This document shows positions 21,690-31,488 of a stretch of DNA of 64,000 nucleotides, one piece after another. Each line of letters starts with the position of its first letter. Position 1 is the stretch's first letter. The position numbers and the translations under genes are program-made. Under the pieces are notes generated by a model. The model was given only the letters and a program-made list of their open reading frames with translations, did no database searches and had not been told where the DNA came from. The stretch covers positions 1,240,001 to 1,304,000 of the forward strand of contig JADKDD010000001.1 in NCBI GenBank assembly GCA_016718525.1, written 5' to 3'. Source of the stretch: Rhodocyclaceae bacterium (lineage in GTDB: Bacteria; Pseudomonadota; Gammaproteobacteria; Burkholderiales; Rhodocyclaceae).

Positions 21690-22511
21690 ATGCATGAACT
21701 CGAACAACTCATCGACTCCGCCTGGGAAGACCGTGCCAACTTAAAACCAGGCACCGCACCGGCCCGGATTGGCGAGGCGGTCAATCACATCATCGGCGAA
21801 CTCGATCGCGGTGCATTGCGCGTCGCAGAAAAAATTGACGGTGACTGGGTGACGCATCAGTGGATTAAAAAGGCGGTCCTTTTGTCATTCCGGCTCGAGG
21901 ACAATGCATTGATGGATGGCGGACCGATGCGCTACTTCGACAAAGTGCCGACCAAGTTTGCCAGCTACGACACCCATCAATTTGAAAAAGGCGGTTTTCG
22001 TGTAGTCCCGCCGGCGGTTGCACGGCGGGGTTGTTTCATTGGCAGGAACGTGGTGTTGATGCCCAGCTTTGTGAACATTGGGGCCTATGTTGATGAGGGC
22101 ACCATGGTGGATGCTTGGGCGACCGTCGGCTCCTGTGCTCAGATCGGCAAAAACGTACATTTGTCAGGTGGTGTCGGCATTGGTGGCGTACTCGAACCAT
22201 TGCAAGCCAACCCGACCATCATCGGCGACAACTGTTTTATCGGAGCGCGCTCGGAGGTCGTTGAGGGCGTCATTGTCGAAGACAACTGTGTTATCTCGAT
22301 GGGTGTGTATATTGGCCAGAGTACGAAAATCTACGACCGTGCCACTGGAGAAGTCAGTTATGGCCGCATCCCTGCCGGTTCGGTGGTGGTATCGGGTAAT
22401 CTGCCATCGAGCGATGGCAAATACAGTTTGTACTGTGCAGTGATTGTCAAACGGGTTGACGCGCAAACACGCGCGAAGACAGGCATCAATGAATTGCTGC
22501 GTGGCGACTGA
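21690..22511 (+). CDS. dapD: 2,3,4,5-tetrahydropyridine-2,6-dicarboxylate N-succinyltransferase DapD
   Basis: A 273-residue enzyme from the ATG at 21690, which matches the usual DapD length and N-terminus ([13 protein letters not shown]). A longer TTG start at 21663 would overlap dapC. After a helical N-domain, a left-handed beta-helix of hexapeptide repeats runs from about residue 100 to 235 ([32 protein letters not shown]). It transfers succinyl from succinyl-CoA to tetrahydrodipicolinate. It starts 11 bases after dapC in the same operon. Confidence 0.96.
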   Translation: MHELEQLIDSAWEDRANLKPGTAPARIGEAVNHIIGELDRGALRVAEKIDGDWVTHQWIKKAVLLSFRLEDNALMDGGPMRYFDKVPTKFASYDTHQFEKGGFRVVPPAVARRGCFIGRNVVLMPSFVNIGAYVDEGTMVDAWATVGSCAQIGKNVHLSGGVGIGGVLEPLQANPTIIGDNCFIGARSEVVEGVIVEDNCVISMGVYIGQSTKIYDRATGEVSYGRIPAGSVVVSGNLPSSDGKYSLYCAVIVKRVDAQTRAKTGINELLRGD

Positions 22512-22539
22512 TTCGATCTGACGCAATCCTGGAGAAGCT

Positions 22540-23703
22540 ATGGGTACGATGGATAAGTTGTTCCGTCTGATGGCGGAAAAGAAGGCAACGGATTTGTTTT
22601 TGTCGGTGGGAGCTCCCATCACAATCAAGATGCAAGGCAATTCCGTACCGGTCAATCCAGCGATTCTCGACGCCACCAATGTCGAAAATTTGCTCAAGGA
22701 AATTTTGACTGACAAGCAGTGGGACGAATTTGTCGAAGAACGCGAGTTGAACACGCGCGCGAATGTTCCCGATGTGGGCGTATACCGCTTGTCGTGCTTC
22801 TTTCAACGCGGCTCGCCGGCAATGGTTGCCCGCTACATTCCCTCGGACATTCCAAAATTCGATTCTCTGAACCTGCCGCCCGTGCTCAAAGACGTAATCA
22901 TGGAGAAGCGCGGCTTGATCCTGATGGTCGGCGCCACCGGGTCAGGCAAGTCAACCACGCTCACATCAATGCTGGATTACCGGAACGAAAATGCCGCCGG
23001 GCATATTCTGACCCTAGAGGATCCGCTCGAATTCATTTTCAAGAACAAGAAATCGATCGTCAATCAACGGGAAGTCGGCAGTGACACCAAAGCTTTCCAC
23101 ATTGCACTAAAAAACGCGCTGCGCCAGGCGCCGGACGTCATTTTCATCGGCGAGGTGCGTGACAAGGAAACCATGGGACACGCGATCGCCTATGCCCAGT
23201 CCGGCCACTTGTGTATGGCGACATTGCACGCCAACAACAGCTATCACGCAATGAGCCGCATCATCAGTTTTTACCCGCTGGACAACCGCCCTGCTCTGCT
23301 CGCCGACCTGGCGGTGACGCTTCGCTGCATCATTTCCCAGCGTCTGGTCAAGACGCCGAGCGGCGCACGCATGGCAGCTGTTGAAGTGTTGATTAATTCC
23401 CGGCACATTGCCGAACTGATTGAAAAAGGTGAGTTGAACGAAATCAAGGATGCGATGGAGCAATCGATGGTTCCCGGCAGTCAGACTTTTGAGCAAGCGC
23501 TGTTCCGACTTTACGAGGACAAGGTGATTACGTTGGACGAAGCACTTAACAACGCCGATTCGGCCAACAATCTGCAGCAGGTCATCAATAACGCCACAAA
23601 GAAACCTGACGCAGCGGTTGCCGATACGAAAACAGAGGCAGCAACGCGTTCGGTTGCTCCGGGAACCTCGTTTAGTGATTTCACATTGAAAATGGACACC
23701 TAG
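22540..23703 (+). CDS. pilU: PilT/PilU family type IV pilus retraction ATPase, PilU-like
   Basis: A 387-residue hexameric motor ATPase. The N-terminal PAS-like domain starts [19 protein letters not shown]; Walker A is GATGSGKST at 131-139; the Asp and His boxes are TLEDPLEF and CMATLHANN; Walker B is VIFIGEVRD. The C-terminal tail past residue 345 is Ala/Thr rich and extended compared with PilT, fitting PilU. PilU assists PilT in pulling pili back. RBS GGAG precedes ATG 22540. It is wedged between dapD and dapE with no pilT neighbour, which is odd. The split between PilT and PilU is not certain from sequence alone. Confidence 0.87.
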   Translation: MGTMDKLFRLMAEKKATDLFLSVGAPITIKMQGNSVPVNPAILDATNVENLLKEILTDKQWDEFVEERELNTRANVPDVGVYRLSCFFQRGSPAMVARYIPSDIPKFDSLNLPPVLKDVIMEKRGLILMVGATGSGKSTTLTSMLDYRNENAAGHILTLEDPLEFIFKNKKSIVNQREVGSDTKAFHIALKNALRQAPDVIFIGEVRDKETMGHAIAYAQSGHLCMATLHANNSYHAMSRIISFYPLDNRPALLADLAVTLRCIISQRLVKTPSGARMAAVEVLINSRHIAELIEKGELNEIKDAMEQSMVPGSQTFEQALFRLYEDKVITLDEALNNADSANNLQQVINNATKKPDAAVADTKTEAATRSVAPGTSFSDFTLKMDT

Positions 23704-23708
23704 TCTCC

Positions 23709-24839
23709 GTGAGCGTCCTATCCCTTGCGCAAACCCTGATCGAGCGGCCATCGGTCACACCGGATGATGCCGGGTGCCTTGACCTGATCACCGAACGCTT
23801 GCGGCCACTGGGTTTTGTGTTTGAGCGTGTTGATAACAATGGCGTTTCAAATCTGTGGGCGCGGCTCGGTACCGAAGGAAAAGTGATTTGTTTTGCCGGG
23901 CACACCGATGTGGTTCCCACCGGACCGCACGCCGAGTGGCACTCGAACCCGTTTACACCTGAAGTACGCGAAGGCTACCTATATGGACGAGGCGCTGCGG
24001 ACATGAAGAGTTCGCTGGCAGCCTGTGTCATTGCAATCGAACGCGTGGTGGAACGGCGTCCTTTCAGCACCAAGTGGCAAAACTCCATTGCATTGCTGCT
24101 GACCTCAGATGAAGAGGGAGATGCGATCGATGGTACCGTACGTGTCGTCAATGCACTCAGGGCACGCGGTCAACAAATTGACTATTGCATTGTCGGCGAA
24201 CCCACCTGTGTAGATCATCTTGGCGATACGGTAAAAAACGGCCGGCGCGGCTCTCTCTCGGCAACGCTCACAGTCAAGGGCGTGCAAGGTCATGTGGCCT
24301 ATCCGCACTTGGTAAGGAATCCGGTGCACCTGGTGGCACCTGCGCTGGCCGAACTGGTCAATATCGCATGGGATGCTGGTAATGAGTTTTTCCCGCCGAC
24401 CAGTTTTCAGATATCAAACGCGCATGCAGGAACCGGCGCCGGCAATGTTGTTCCAGGACGGTTTGAACTGATGTTTAACTTGCGCTTTTCAACGGCCAGC
24501 ACGGTAGAAGGAATTCAATCCCGCGTACATGAGGTGTTAGACCGCCACAACCTGGAATACAACCTGCAGTGGATCGTGGGCGCTCGACCGTTCCTGACCG
24601 GACGTGGCGAACTGAGTGCTGCAATTTGCAGTGCGATCGATTCAGTAACCGGGCGGACGGCGACTCTATCAACCACTGGCGGTACCTCTGACGGCCGCTT
24701 TATTGCTGAAATTTGCCCACAACTGGTTGAGTTCGGACCAGTCAACGCCAGCATTCACAAGATCGACGAGCGGGTCGCCGTTGCCGACCTGGAACCATTG
24801 GCAGAGATTTATCAGCGCACCTTCGAGAGCCTTTTGTGA
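23709..24839 (+). CDS. dapE: Succinyl-diaminopimelate desuccinylase DapE
   Basis: A 376-residue di-zinc M20 hydrolase from a GTG at 23709, five bases after the pilU stop. H65 and D67 in [10 protein letters not shown] and D98 in [10 protein letters not shown] are metal ligands; E135 in [11 protein letters not shown] is the general base; the later [16 protein letters not shown] is the lid domain; [12 protein letters not shown] matches the substrate motif. It releases succinate from N-succinyl-LL-DAP to give LL-DAP. Overlaps prmB by four bases. Confidence 0.95.
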   Translation: MSVLSLAQTLIERPSVTPDDAGCLDLITERLRPLGFVFERVDNNGVSNLWARLGTEGKVICFAGHTDVVPTGPHAEWHSNPFTPEVREGYLYGRGAADMKSSLAACVIAIERVVERRPFSTKWQNSIALLLTSDEEGDAIDGTVRVVNALRARGQQIDYCIVGEPTCVDHLGDTVKNGRRGSLSATLTVKGVQGHVAYPHLVRNPVHLVAPALAELVNIAWDAGNEFFPPTSFQISNAHAGTGAGNVVPGRFELMFNLRFSTASTVEGIQSRVHEVLDRHNLEYNLQWIVGARPFLTGRGELSAAICSAIDSVTGRTATLSTTGGTSDGRFIAEICPQLVEFGPVNASIHKIDERVAVADLEPLAEIYQRTFESLL

Positions 24840-25732
24840 TCAACAGCGCGCTTGACGAACTCATCACCATTCGCGACTGGTTGCGCTGGGCGGTCAGCCG
24901 GTTTGAGGAGGCTGGCCTGTTTTACGGACACGGCACCGACAACGCCTGGGATGAGGCTGCTTGGTTGTTGCTCGCTACGTTGAAATTACCACGCGATCGG
25001 CTGGAGCCGTTTCTTGACGCACGCCTCACACACAGTGAGCGTCTGATCGTGCTGGATCGGTTGCAGCAACGCATCACACGTCATGTGCCGGTAGCCTATT
25101 TGACGCAGGAAGCCTGGCTCGGACCCTTGCGTTTTTATGTCGATGAGCGCGTGATCGTGCCGCGCTCTTACTTTGCCGAACTACTGGAAGACGGCTTTGC
25201 ACCCTGGATTGATGATCCCGATTCGTTGGCAAACGCCCTTGATTTATGCACTGGATCCGGGTGTCTGGCGATTGTAATGGCTCACGTATTTCCGAATGCC
25301 AATATCGATGCCATCGACCTTTCCCCCAGCGCATTGGCTGTCGCCCGCCGCAATATCGACGATTACGATTTGGCGGCGCGCGTGCACACTATCGAATCGG
25401 ATTTATTCGCCGGCGCCAAGGGACGCCGCTACGATTTGATTATCAGCAACCCGCCTTACGTCACTGCCGCCGCGATGGAAGCGCTACCCGCCGAATATCG
25501 CCATGAGCCCGCATTGGCTTTGGCGGCCGGCAGCGATGGACTTGACGTGGTGCGGCGTATCCTTGCAACCGCGGGAAAGCATCTGACACCCAAGGGAGTG
25601 ATTGCTATCGAGGTGGGCCATAACCGTGATCTGGTCGACGCGGCATTTCCTGATTTCCACCTGACTTGGCTGGATACCGAAACCGCCCAGGGCAAAGTGT
25701 TCTTGTTGCGACGCGAGGACTTGCCCAAGTAA
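24836..25732 (+). CDS. prmB: 50S ribosomal protein L3 N5-glutamine methyltransferase PrmB
   Basis: A 298-residue SAM-dependent methyltransferase. It starts at a GTG inside the dapE stop (GTGA overlap), indicating translational coupling. [11 protein letters not shown] at 136-146 is motif I for SAM; NPPYV at 205-209 binds the glutamine amide; a helical N-domain precedes them. PrmB methylates Gln of ribosomal protein L3, while the paralogue PrmC acts on release factors; [17 protein letters not shown] and the dapE-prmB order favour PrmB. The following 131 bases (25733-25863) hold nothing recognised. Confidence 0.92.
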   Translation: MINSALDELITIRDWLRWAVSRFEEAGLFYGHGTDNAWDEAAWLLLATLKLPRDRLEPFLDARLTHSERLIVLDRLQQRITRHVPVAYLTQEAWLGPLRFYVDERVIVPRSYFAELLEDGFAPWIDDPDSLANALDLCTGSGCLAIVMAHVFPNANIDAIDLSPSALAVARRNIDDYDLAARVHTIESDLFAGAKGRRYDLIISNPPYVTAAAMEALPAEYRHEPALALAAGSDGLDVVRRILATAGKHLTPKGVIAIEVGHNRDLVDAAFPDFHLTWLDTETAQGKVFLLRREDLPK

Positions 25733-25863
25733 ATCCTCCGGTGCGAAGTGGGTCTTACGCGACCTCATCACTCACCCGGGCATCCGGTTCGAAAAACGGC
25801 AGCAGGTGGCCAAACACTCGACCGCTCATAACGCGAACGTTGCGTCCATCCGCGTCGAGCTGC

Positions 25864-26841
25864 TCATGGAACAATGACAATTTTCCCTAGCACCTTGCGA
25901 TTGGCGATATAGCTAATGGCCTCTTTGGCTTGGTCAAGCGTGAAGCGCTCGCTAACCACGGGTTTGATTTTCCCGGCGGCAAACCACTCATTGAGTTGCT
26001 TGAGATTGGCGAGATGTCCCATCGGATCATGCTTTACCGAATCACCCCAATACACCCCAACGATGGAACGCTCCTTGAGCAGGGTCAGATTGATCGCGAT
26101 TTTCGGAATTTCACCGGCGGCAAAACCCACCACCAGCAACCGACCGCGCCAGCCCAGTGCGCGCAAAGCAGGTTCGGTATAAGGTCCGCCGACTGGATCA
26201 TAGACAACATCTGCACCCTTGCCTCCGGTGAGTTCCATGATGCGGTCTTTGAGGTTCTCAGTACTGTAATTGATCGTTTCGTCCGCGCCCAACTTCCGGC
26301 AAAGCGCAAGCTTTTCCTCGCTCGATGCAGCCGCGATTACCCGAGCACCCATGATCTTTCCGATCTCGATGGCCGCAACCCCCACCCCGCCTGCAGCGCC
26401 AAGCACTACCAGCGTCTCGCCCGCCTTGAGAGCACCACAACTTTTAAGCCCGTGCAATGACGTGCAGTAGGTCAGCACCAGTGCCGCACCGGTATCGAAA
26501 TCCATGCCTTCCGGCAGCGGCATCACCATTTGCGATTCGGCAATACACTCCTGAGCAAAGCCGCCATGCCCGAGCATCGCAATCACCTTGTCGCCCACCG
26601 CGATTCGCTTGACTTCGCTACCGATCGCCTTGATCACACCTGCGACTTCGGCACCCGGTGAGAACGGCACCGGCGGCTTGATCTGATACAAGCCCTGCAC
26701 CATCAACGCATCCGGAAAATTGACCGACGCCGATTTGACTTCGACCACCACCTGCCGCGGACCGGGAACTGGCGACGGAACATCCTTGATGGTCAGTTTG
26801 TCTATTGGCCCGAAGGCTTCGCAAATCAGTGCTTTCATCAT
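25864..26841 (-). CDS. NADPH:quinone oxidoreductase-type MDR family protein
   Basis: A 325-residue medium-chain reductase without zinc ligands. GROES-like domain (PGAEVAGVIKAIGSEV) is followed by a Rossmann fold with VVLGAAGGVGVAAIEI at about 140-156, the NADPH-binding site of quinone oxidoreductases. DPVGG and GFAAGEIPKI are typical of the QOR/zeta-crystallin branch. It could reduce quinones or enoyl thioesters. The start could be either of two adjacent ATGs (26841 or 26838). It is divergent from the DUF3604 gene across a 189-base region holding a palindrome, so both may respond to one regulator. Confidence 0.87.
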   Translation of the reverse strand: MMKALICEAFGPIDKLTIKDVPSPVPGPRQVVVEVKSASVNFPDALMVQGLYQIKPPVPFSPGAEVAGVIKAIGSEVKRIAVGDKVIAMLGHGGFAQECIAESQMVMPLPEGMDFDTGAALVLTYCTSLHGLKSCGALKAGETLVVLGAAGGVGVAAIEIGKIMGARVIAAASSEEKLALCRKLGADETINYSTENLKDRIMELTGGKGADVVYDPVGGPYTEPALRALGWRGRLLVVGFAAGEIPKIAINLTLLKERSIVGVYWGDSVKHDPMGHLANLKQLNEWFAAGKIKPVVSERFTLDQAKEAISYIANRKVLGKIVIVP

Positions 26842-26993
26842 TTATCCTTGTTTATTGAAGTTTTTATTTCTGCCCGCTACCTGCGATTCCGATCGTGCGA
26901 TTCTTGCAAGCGTTCCATTGTAGCGGGGCAATCAAGCGTGATGCCGCATCAGGCCACGTAAGTCGTTCAATTCAGCTTCCGAATTACATATTG

Positions 26994-27012
26994 ACAAATT
27001 AGTCTATTTTGT
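26994..27012. promoter_or_regulatory. 19-bp palindrome, likely operator
   Basis: ACAAATTAGTCTATTTTGT: eight of nine base pairs match about a central T. It sits 18 bases before the first DUF3604 start codon and begins inside a TTGACA-like -35 (TTGACA at 26991-26996). Size and symmetry fit a TetR or MarR operator. Two TetR genes lie 2-3 kb downstream. Confidence 0.55.
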
Positions 27013-27030
27013 AAAAACTGCCTGCCTTAA

Positions 27031-28956
27031 ATGCAAACAAGGATGAAGCAAAACATGAGTCGACTTGGGCAAACATTGCTGACGCTAACCACATTGACCG
27101 TCGTGGTGCCGGTTCCGGCTCAGACCAATGAACCTCAATCAAAGGTCAATCTGCCTGCGCAGCCACGAAATTACTCACCCAATGTCGACGTGAAAATTCC
27201 CACCCGCGTGTTCTGGGGCGACACCCATCTCCACACGTCCTATTCAACGGATGCCGGGATGGTAGGCAATCGTATCGGACCGAACGAAGCCTATCGTTTT
27301 GCACGCGGTGAACAAATCACGAGCAGCACCGGACAAGCTGCCAAACTCCAACGGCCCTTGGACTTTCTGGTCGTGGCGGATCATGCCGAAAATCTTGGTC
27401 TGGCACCAATGATCGCGGCTTCCGACCCGATCTTGCTGAAGAACGCAACGGGGAAAAAATGGCACGATATGGTTAAGGCCGGCAACGGCTTTGAAGCCTT
27501 TCGAGATTGGATCGACAGTGGCAGCACAACTGGAAAGGATCCCATCGATAGTCCCGAGATGATGCGCTCGGCTTGGGATGTCGTCGTTAAGGCCGCAGAA
27601 AAATATAACCAACCCGGCAGGTTCACTGCATTCATCGGCTACGAGTGGACCTCAACGCCTAACGGCAATAACCTTCATCGCAATGTTATTTTCCGTGATG
27701 GTGGCGCCTTGGCGGCTCAAGTCGTCCCATTTTCCGCCTACGATAGCCCCGATCCGGAAAAGCTGTGGCAATGGATGCAGGCTTACGAGGACAGAACCGG
27801 CGGTAAGTTACTGGCGATTCCACATAACGGAAACCTCAGTGGCGGCATGATGTGGATGGGTGAGATGATGTCCGGCAAAGCGTTTGACAAAACCTACGCT
27901 GAAACCCGTGCGCGCCGCGAACCGGTCATTGAAATCACGCAACCCAAGGGCACGAGCGAGACACATCCGGCACTTTCGCCAAACGACGAGTTTGCCAATT
28001 TTGAGATTTGGGACAAATCCAATCTGGGCGGCAACCAAGCCACCGCGAAAGAAATGCTGCCCGGCAGTTACGCGCGTCAGGCACTCAAAGCCGGATTGGC
28101 ATTTGAGCAAAAGCTTGGTGCGAACCCATTCAAGTTCGGGGTTATCGGCAGCACAGACGCACATACTGGATTAGCGGCTGTCGAGGAAAACAACTTCTTT
28201 GGCAAGACTCCGAGTACTGAGCCAAGCGCCGAGCGCTGGAATCACCCCGCGATACCAGCAATCAAACCGGAATTGATCACTCGCGCCTGGGCACTTGGGG
28301 CATCGGGACTGGCCGCCGTGTGGGCACAAGAAAATACCCGTGAATCGCTTTTTGATGCACTCGCGCGACGCGAAGTCTACGGAACCACCGGCACGCGGAT
28401 GACCGTGCGATTATTTGCCGGCTGGGAATTCACCCAGCAAGACTTATACCGTGCCGATTTCGCTGCAAATGGGTACAAACGTGGTGTGCCAATGGGAGGA
28501 GACCTGCGTGCCGCGCCAGCAGGCAAGGCACCGGTATTTCTGATTCATGCGCTACAGGACCTAAACGGTGCGAACCTGGATCGCGTTCAAGTCGTCAAGG
28601 GTTGGGTCGATGCAAAGGGCGAAATTCATGAGCGCATTTACGATGTAGCGGTAAGCGGTGGTCGCAAGATAGGAACGGATGGGCGTTGCCGGACCGCCGT
28701 TGGCAACACTGTGAATTTAGCAAACGTCACTTACAGCAATCACATCGGCTCACCGCAACTATCGACACACTGGAAGGACCCACACTTCAATCCCAAAGAA
28801 CGCGCCTTTTACTATGTCCGCGTTCTTGAAATTCCGACACCGCGATGGACGGCATACGATGCCAAGTTCTACGATGTAAAAATGCCCAAGGAAGTACCGA
28901 TGATCTTGCAAGAACGGGCCTACACATCCCCGGTTTGGTATACACCGGGCGCATAG
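27031..28956 (+). CDS. DUF3604 domain-containing exported protein
   Basis: A 641-residue protein of the DUF3604 family, whose function is unestablished. A signal peptide (LLTLTTLTVVVPVPAQ) ends near residue 31, so it acts in the periplasm or outside. VFWGDTHLHTSYSTDAGM near 60, VVADHAENLG near 112, AIPHNGNLS near 255 and GSTDAHTGL near 370 give the His/Asp pattern of the PHP-like metal-dependent phosphoesterase fold that DUF3604 is thought to resemble. ATGs at 27031, 27043 and 27055 are all possible; the first gives the most basic n-region. Functional substrate unknown. It is often found near catabolic genes; here the catabolic cluster begins 1.6 kb downstream. Confidence 0.82.
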   Translation: MQTRMKQNMSRLGQTLLTLTTLTVVVPVPAQTNEPQSKVNLPAQPRNYSPNVDVKIPTRVFWGDTHLHTSYSTDAGMVGNRIGPNEAYRFARGEQITSSTGQAAKLQRPLDFLVVADHAENLGLAPMIAASDPILLKNATGKKWHDMVKAGNGFEAFRDWIDSGSTTGKDPIDSPEMMRSAWDVVVKAAEKYNQPGRFTAFIGYEWTSTPNGNNLHRNVIFRDGGALAAQVVPFSAYDSPDPEKLWQWMQAYEDRTGGKLLAIPHNGNLSGGMMWMGEMMSGKAFDKTYAETRARREPVIEITQPKGTSETHPALSPNDEFANFEIWDKSNLGGNQATAKEMLPGSYARQALKAGLAFEQKLGANPFKFGVIGSTDAHTGLAAVEENNFFGKTPSTEPSAERWNHPAIPAIKPELITRAWALGASGLAAVWAQENTRESLFDALARREVYGTTGTRMTVRLFAGWEFTQQDLYRADFAANGYKRGVPMGGDLRAAPAGKAPVFLIHALQDLNGANLDRVQVVKGWVDAKGEIHERIYDVAVSGGRKIGTDGRCRTAVGNTVNLANVTYSNHIGSPQLSTHWKDPHFNPKERAFYYVRVLEIPTPRWTAYDAKFYDVKMPKEVPMILQERAYTSPVWYTPGA

Positions 28957-29037
28957 CTAGATCGAATTGTTGGCGTGACGCCCTTTGTACTTTGAGCCAA
29001 TCAGGCACAGAGTTGGCACCCCATATGGGTACCGGAA

Positions 29038-29691
29038 TCATCTTGCCCTTTGCTTTATAACGGGCAGGGGTTTACTCATGATTTCTGCGATGCGCAGCTT
29101 TCCTACCCCAAGGCCCTGCATGATGACTTCAGTGATCTGGTCCGAGTATCGCTTCGGGATATCACCCGTCGCAATGCGCAACAAGGCTTCCCGTATGGTG
29201 CCGCGCTGCATCGTCAAGGCAGCATCGAAGCTGGGAACGGTAAATATTTTCAGGCGCATTCCCCGGCGAATATCTTTGCTGGGTGCATCAAGCGGGCCAA
29301 TCGTCCAGATGCGCCCAATGAATCGACACCACTCGCGATCCGCCTCCGCCCGCTGGAAAAACAGACGCAACCCGGTGCATAGGCGCTCTGCCGGGTCAAC
29401 CTGCATGATCAACAAAGGCTCAATGAAGTTTGCAATCAGGTCCTCAACCATCCAGCGTGACGTTCTCTCGAGTAATTGTTCGACACTATCAAAGTAGTTG
29501 TAAAACGTCCCTCGTGAAATGTCGGCAGCAACCAGAACATCATCAATTACTGCACCGTCGCGACCCTTTTCGGCGAAAACGTTTAACGCAGCACGAATGA
29601 TCAATGCCTCGGTCTTTTTTCGGCGCTGTACCCCGACCTGCGTCCGATGGTCTGAGCAGAGCTTTTTGGTTTTGACTTTTGACATTGCCAT
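29038..29691 (-). CDS. TetR family transcriptional regulator
   Basis: A 217-residue regulator. The DNA-binding helix-turn-helix is at about residues 28-74 (ALNVFAEKGRDGAVIDDVL then DISRGTFYNYFDSVEQLLE), the standard TetR pattern. The C-terminal ligand-binding half has no recognisable relative. A basic N-terminal stretch (SKVKTKKL) precedes the domain. It follows the second TetR gene by 91 bases on the same strand, so they may be co-transcribed. Likely target genes are the DUF3604 or catabolic operons on either side; this is inference. Confidence 0.88.
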   Translation of the reverse strand: MAMSKVKTKKLCSDHRTQVGVQRRKKTEALIIRAALNVFAEKGRDGAVIDDVLVAADISRGTFYNYFDSVEQLLERTSRWMVEDLIANFIEPLLIMQVDPAERLCTGLRLFFQRAEADREWCRFIGRIWTIGPLDAPSKDIRRGMRLKIFTVPSFDAALTMQRGTIREALLRIATGDIPKRYSDQITEVIMQGLGVGKLRIAEIMSKPLPVIKQRAR

Positions 29692-29782
29692 CGAACGAGA
29701 ATCGGATGTTGAACCAATATTTTAAAGACAAGCAAAACCGATGGCGGACGAGTACAACAAACATTAATCCACAGGAACAAAC

Positions 29783-30394
29783 TTACACAGGCGCCAATAG
29801 CGGTAGTTCAACAGTCGCAATGGCGCGCGCTTCGTCAGGAACAACTCCCAATGCCACCAAGATCAATTCAGCAACTTCGCTTCCCGCATCGCGCCAAGTC
29901 TTGTGTCCTTCGAGTACCAGCGTCATCGACGCGATGGTGCTCCCTGCTGTCATAGTCAAGGCTGAAGTCACCTGGTCGGGTCGCATGCGATACCGGCCGC
30001 TGGTCAATCCCTGTTTTAGGTCTTCGGCAGGTTGGGCGTTCCACATACTGCGCAGCACAGCATTGCTGAAGGCAAAGCGAACCAAAAAACGTCCCCAGTC
30101 GGGTTCTTCATGTGCTCGGCGTACAAAGAAGCGTATGCCATATGCAATTCGCCGGGCCGGGTCAGTCACTCCTTCGAAACTATTGGCGATGCGCTGATGC
30201 ATTTCGGCCTGTAATTGACCTGCGACTTCTTCAAACAGGTCATCCGTTGAGGCGAGATTGTTATAAACCGTTCCACGAGCAACGCCGGCAGCTTTGGCCA
30301 ACTCACTGACATTCAACTGGCCGGCCGATTTGTCAGCAAACAGGCGTAGCGCCGCACGATGTATTCGCCTTAGCGCAGGGTTCATCGTTTCCAA
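29783..30394 (-). CDS. TetR family transcriptional regulator, divergent from catabolic operon
   Basis: A 203-residue regulator with HTH at about 10-56 (AALRLFADKSAGQLNVSELAKAAG then ARGTVYNNLASTDDLFEE). It is divergent from the acyltransferase-led operon, with two matching palindromes between them, which is the typical layout of an autoregulated local repressor. It is related to, but clearly diverged from, the downstream TetR at 29038. The inducer is unknown; a CoA ester or aromatic intermediate of the adjacent pathway is plausible. Confidence 0.88.
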   Translation of the reverse strand: METMNPALRRIHRAALRLFADKSAGQLNVSELAKAAGVARGTVYNNLASTDDLFEEVAGQLQAEMHQRIANSFEGVTDPARRIAYGIRFFVRRAHEEPDWGRFLVRFAFSNAVLRSMWNAQPAEDLKQGLTSGRYRMRPDQVTSALTMTAGSTIASMTLVLEGHKTWRDAGSEVAELILVALGVVPDEARAIATVELPLLAPV

Positions 30395-30429
30395 TTGATC
30401 GCTCCTTAAGTGAACTCAAATTTGCAAAA

Positions 30430-30447
30430 TTGTACTCTTATGTTCAA
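30430..30447. promoter_or_regulatory. Probable TetR operator, distal copy
   Basis: TTGTACTCTTATGTTCAA matches the proximal site at 16 of 18 positions. It lies 36 bases upstream of the tetR start at 30394. A half-site TGAACAC lies between the two at 30471-30477. Confidence 0.6.
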
Positions 30448-30498
30448 TTTAATACATTTTTTAACTTTTATGAACACAATTGAATTTTTTGTAGTATA

Positions 30499-30516
30499 TT
30501 GAACACTTATGTTCAA
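30499..30516. promoter_or_regulatory. Probable TetR operator, proximal copy
   Basis: TTGAACACTTATGTTCAA: perfect 7-bp arms with a 4-base spacer. It overlaps the end of a likely -10 (TATATT, 30495-30500) whose -35 would be TGAACA at 30471-30476, so binding would block the acyltransferase promoter. Confidence 0.7.
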
Positions 30517-30586
30517 TTATTCGCGTATTTCAAATAATTGCGACAGGTCGAAAACCATACAACACCAATCAGAACACGAGGAACTC

Positions 30587-31477
30587 ATGGCAATAGCTGG
30601 CAAAAGCAATACCGCTCTCGACTTCGATCCACCATCGATCACCAGCATGCGACGCGCATTGGCGATTCCGCGGGCCTACTTCAACCCAGAGTTTCTCGGG
30701 TTGTGGGAGCTCGACCTGAATAAGCCGGCGCTTTTTGTAGGTAACCATACTTTGATGGGATTAACCGATGCACCCTTGATGGTTGAGCACCTTTACTCCC
30801 AATATGGAGTGATGGTCCGTTCACTTGGTGATCGCGGACACTTCAAGATTCCAGGTTGGGGGAAACTCCTTACTGATATGGGCAGCGTTGAAGGCACTCC
30901 GGAAAACTGTGCTGCGCTCATGCAAGCCGGCAATCATGTTCTGGTGTTTCCCGGTGGAGGGCGCGAAGTGATGAGGCGTAAGGGAGAGGCTTACAAACTG
31001 ATCTGGAAGCAGCGCACCGGCTTCGCGCGGATGGCAATAGAACACGGCTATGACATCATTCCTTTTGGTTCAGTTGGCCCGGATGAGAGCTTCAAAATCC
31101 TCCTTGATGCCAATGACATGATGGCCTCGCCGGTTTGGAACTGGCTGAAAAACAAAACAGATATTGAAGCCGCAACTCGCGGTGGCGACATGATTCCCCC
31201 AATTGTTCGCGGTCTTGGTCCGACCATGCTGCCGCGCCCGCAACGCTACTACTTTGGCTTCGGCAAGCGAATATCGACCAAACATTTGCGTGGTCGAGGG
31301 ACCGACACAAAGGCGCTTTGGGCGGTCCGGGAACAAGTTGCCAGTGCGATAGAAAGCCAAATCGACCGATTACTGCAGTATCGTCAGGAAGACCGCCTGC
31401 AAAACTGGAGCCGTCTGCGTCGTTGGCTTGCGCCGCTAAGTGCGACGGGCACAGTTAATCGCGCATCGAATAACTGA
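30587..31477 (+). CDS. Lysophospholipid/neutral-lipid acyltransferase (TMEM68/phytyl ester synthase-like)
   Basis: A 296-residue acyltransferase from the ATG at 30587 (RBS CGAGGAA); the frame opens earlier at 30509 but that region carries the operator. GNHTLMGLTDAPLM at about 52-65, VFPGGGREVMRRKGEAYKL and GYDIIPFGSVGPDE are the signature blocks of the TMEM68 / plant phytyl ester synthase branch of the LPLAT superfamily, rather than classic PlsC. Members make ester lipids from acyl-CoA or acyl-ACP. It is first in the six-gene catabolic run, suggesting that it esterifies or stores an alcohol or acyl product of that pathway. Confidence 0.82.
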   Translation: MAIAGKSNTALDFDPPSITSMRRALAIPRAYFNPEFLGLWELDLNKPALFVGNHTLMGLTDAPLMVEHLYSQYGVMVRSLGDRGHFKIPGWGKLLTDMGSVEGTPENCAALMQAGNHVLVFPGGGREVMRRKGEAYKLIWKQRTGFARMAIEHGYDIIPFGSVGPDESFKILLDANDMMASPVWNWLKNKTDIEAATRGGDMIPPIVRGLGPTMLPRPQRYYFGFGKRISTKHLRGRGTDTKALWAVREQVASAIESQIDRLLQYRQEDRLQNWSRLRRWLAPLSATGTVNRASNN

Positions 31478-31488
31478 AAGGAAACTCT

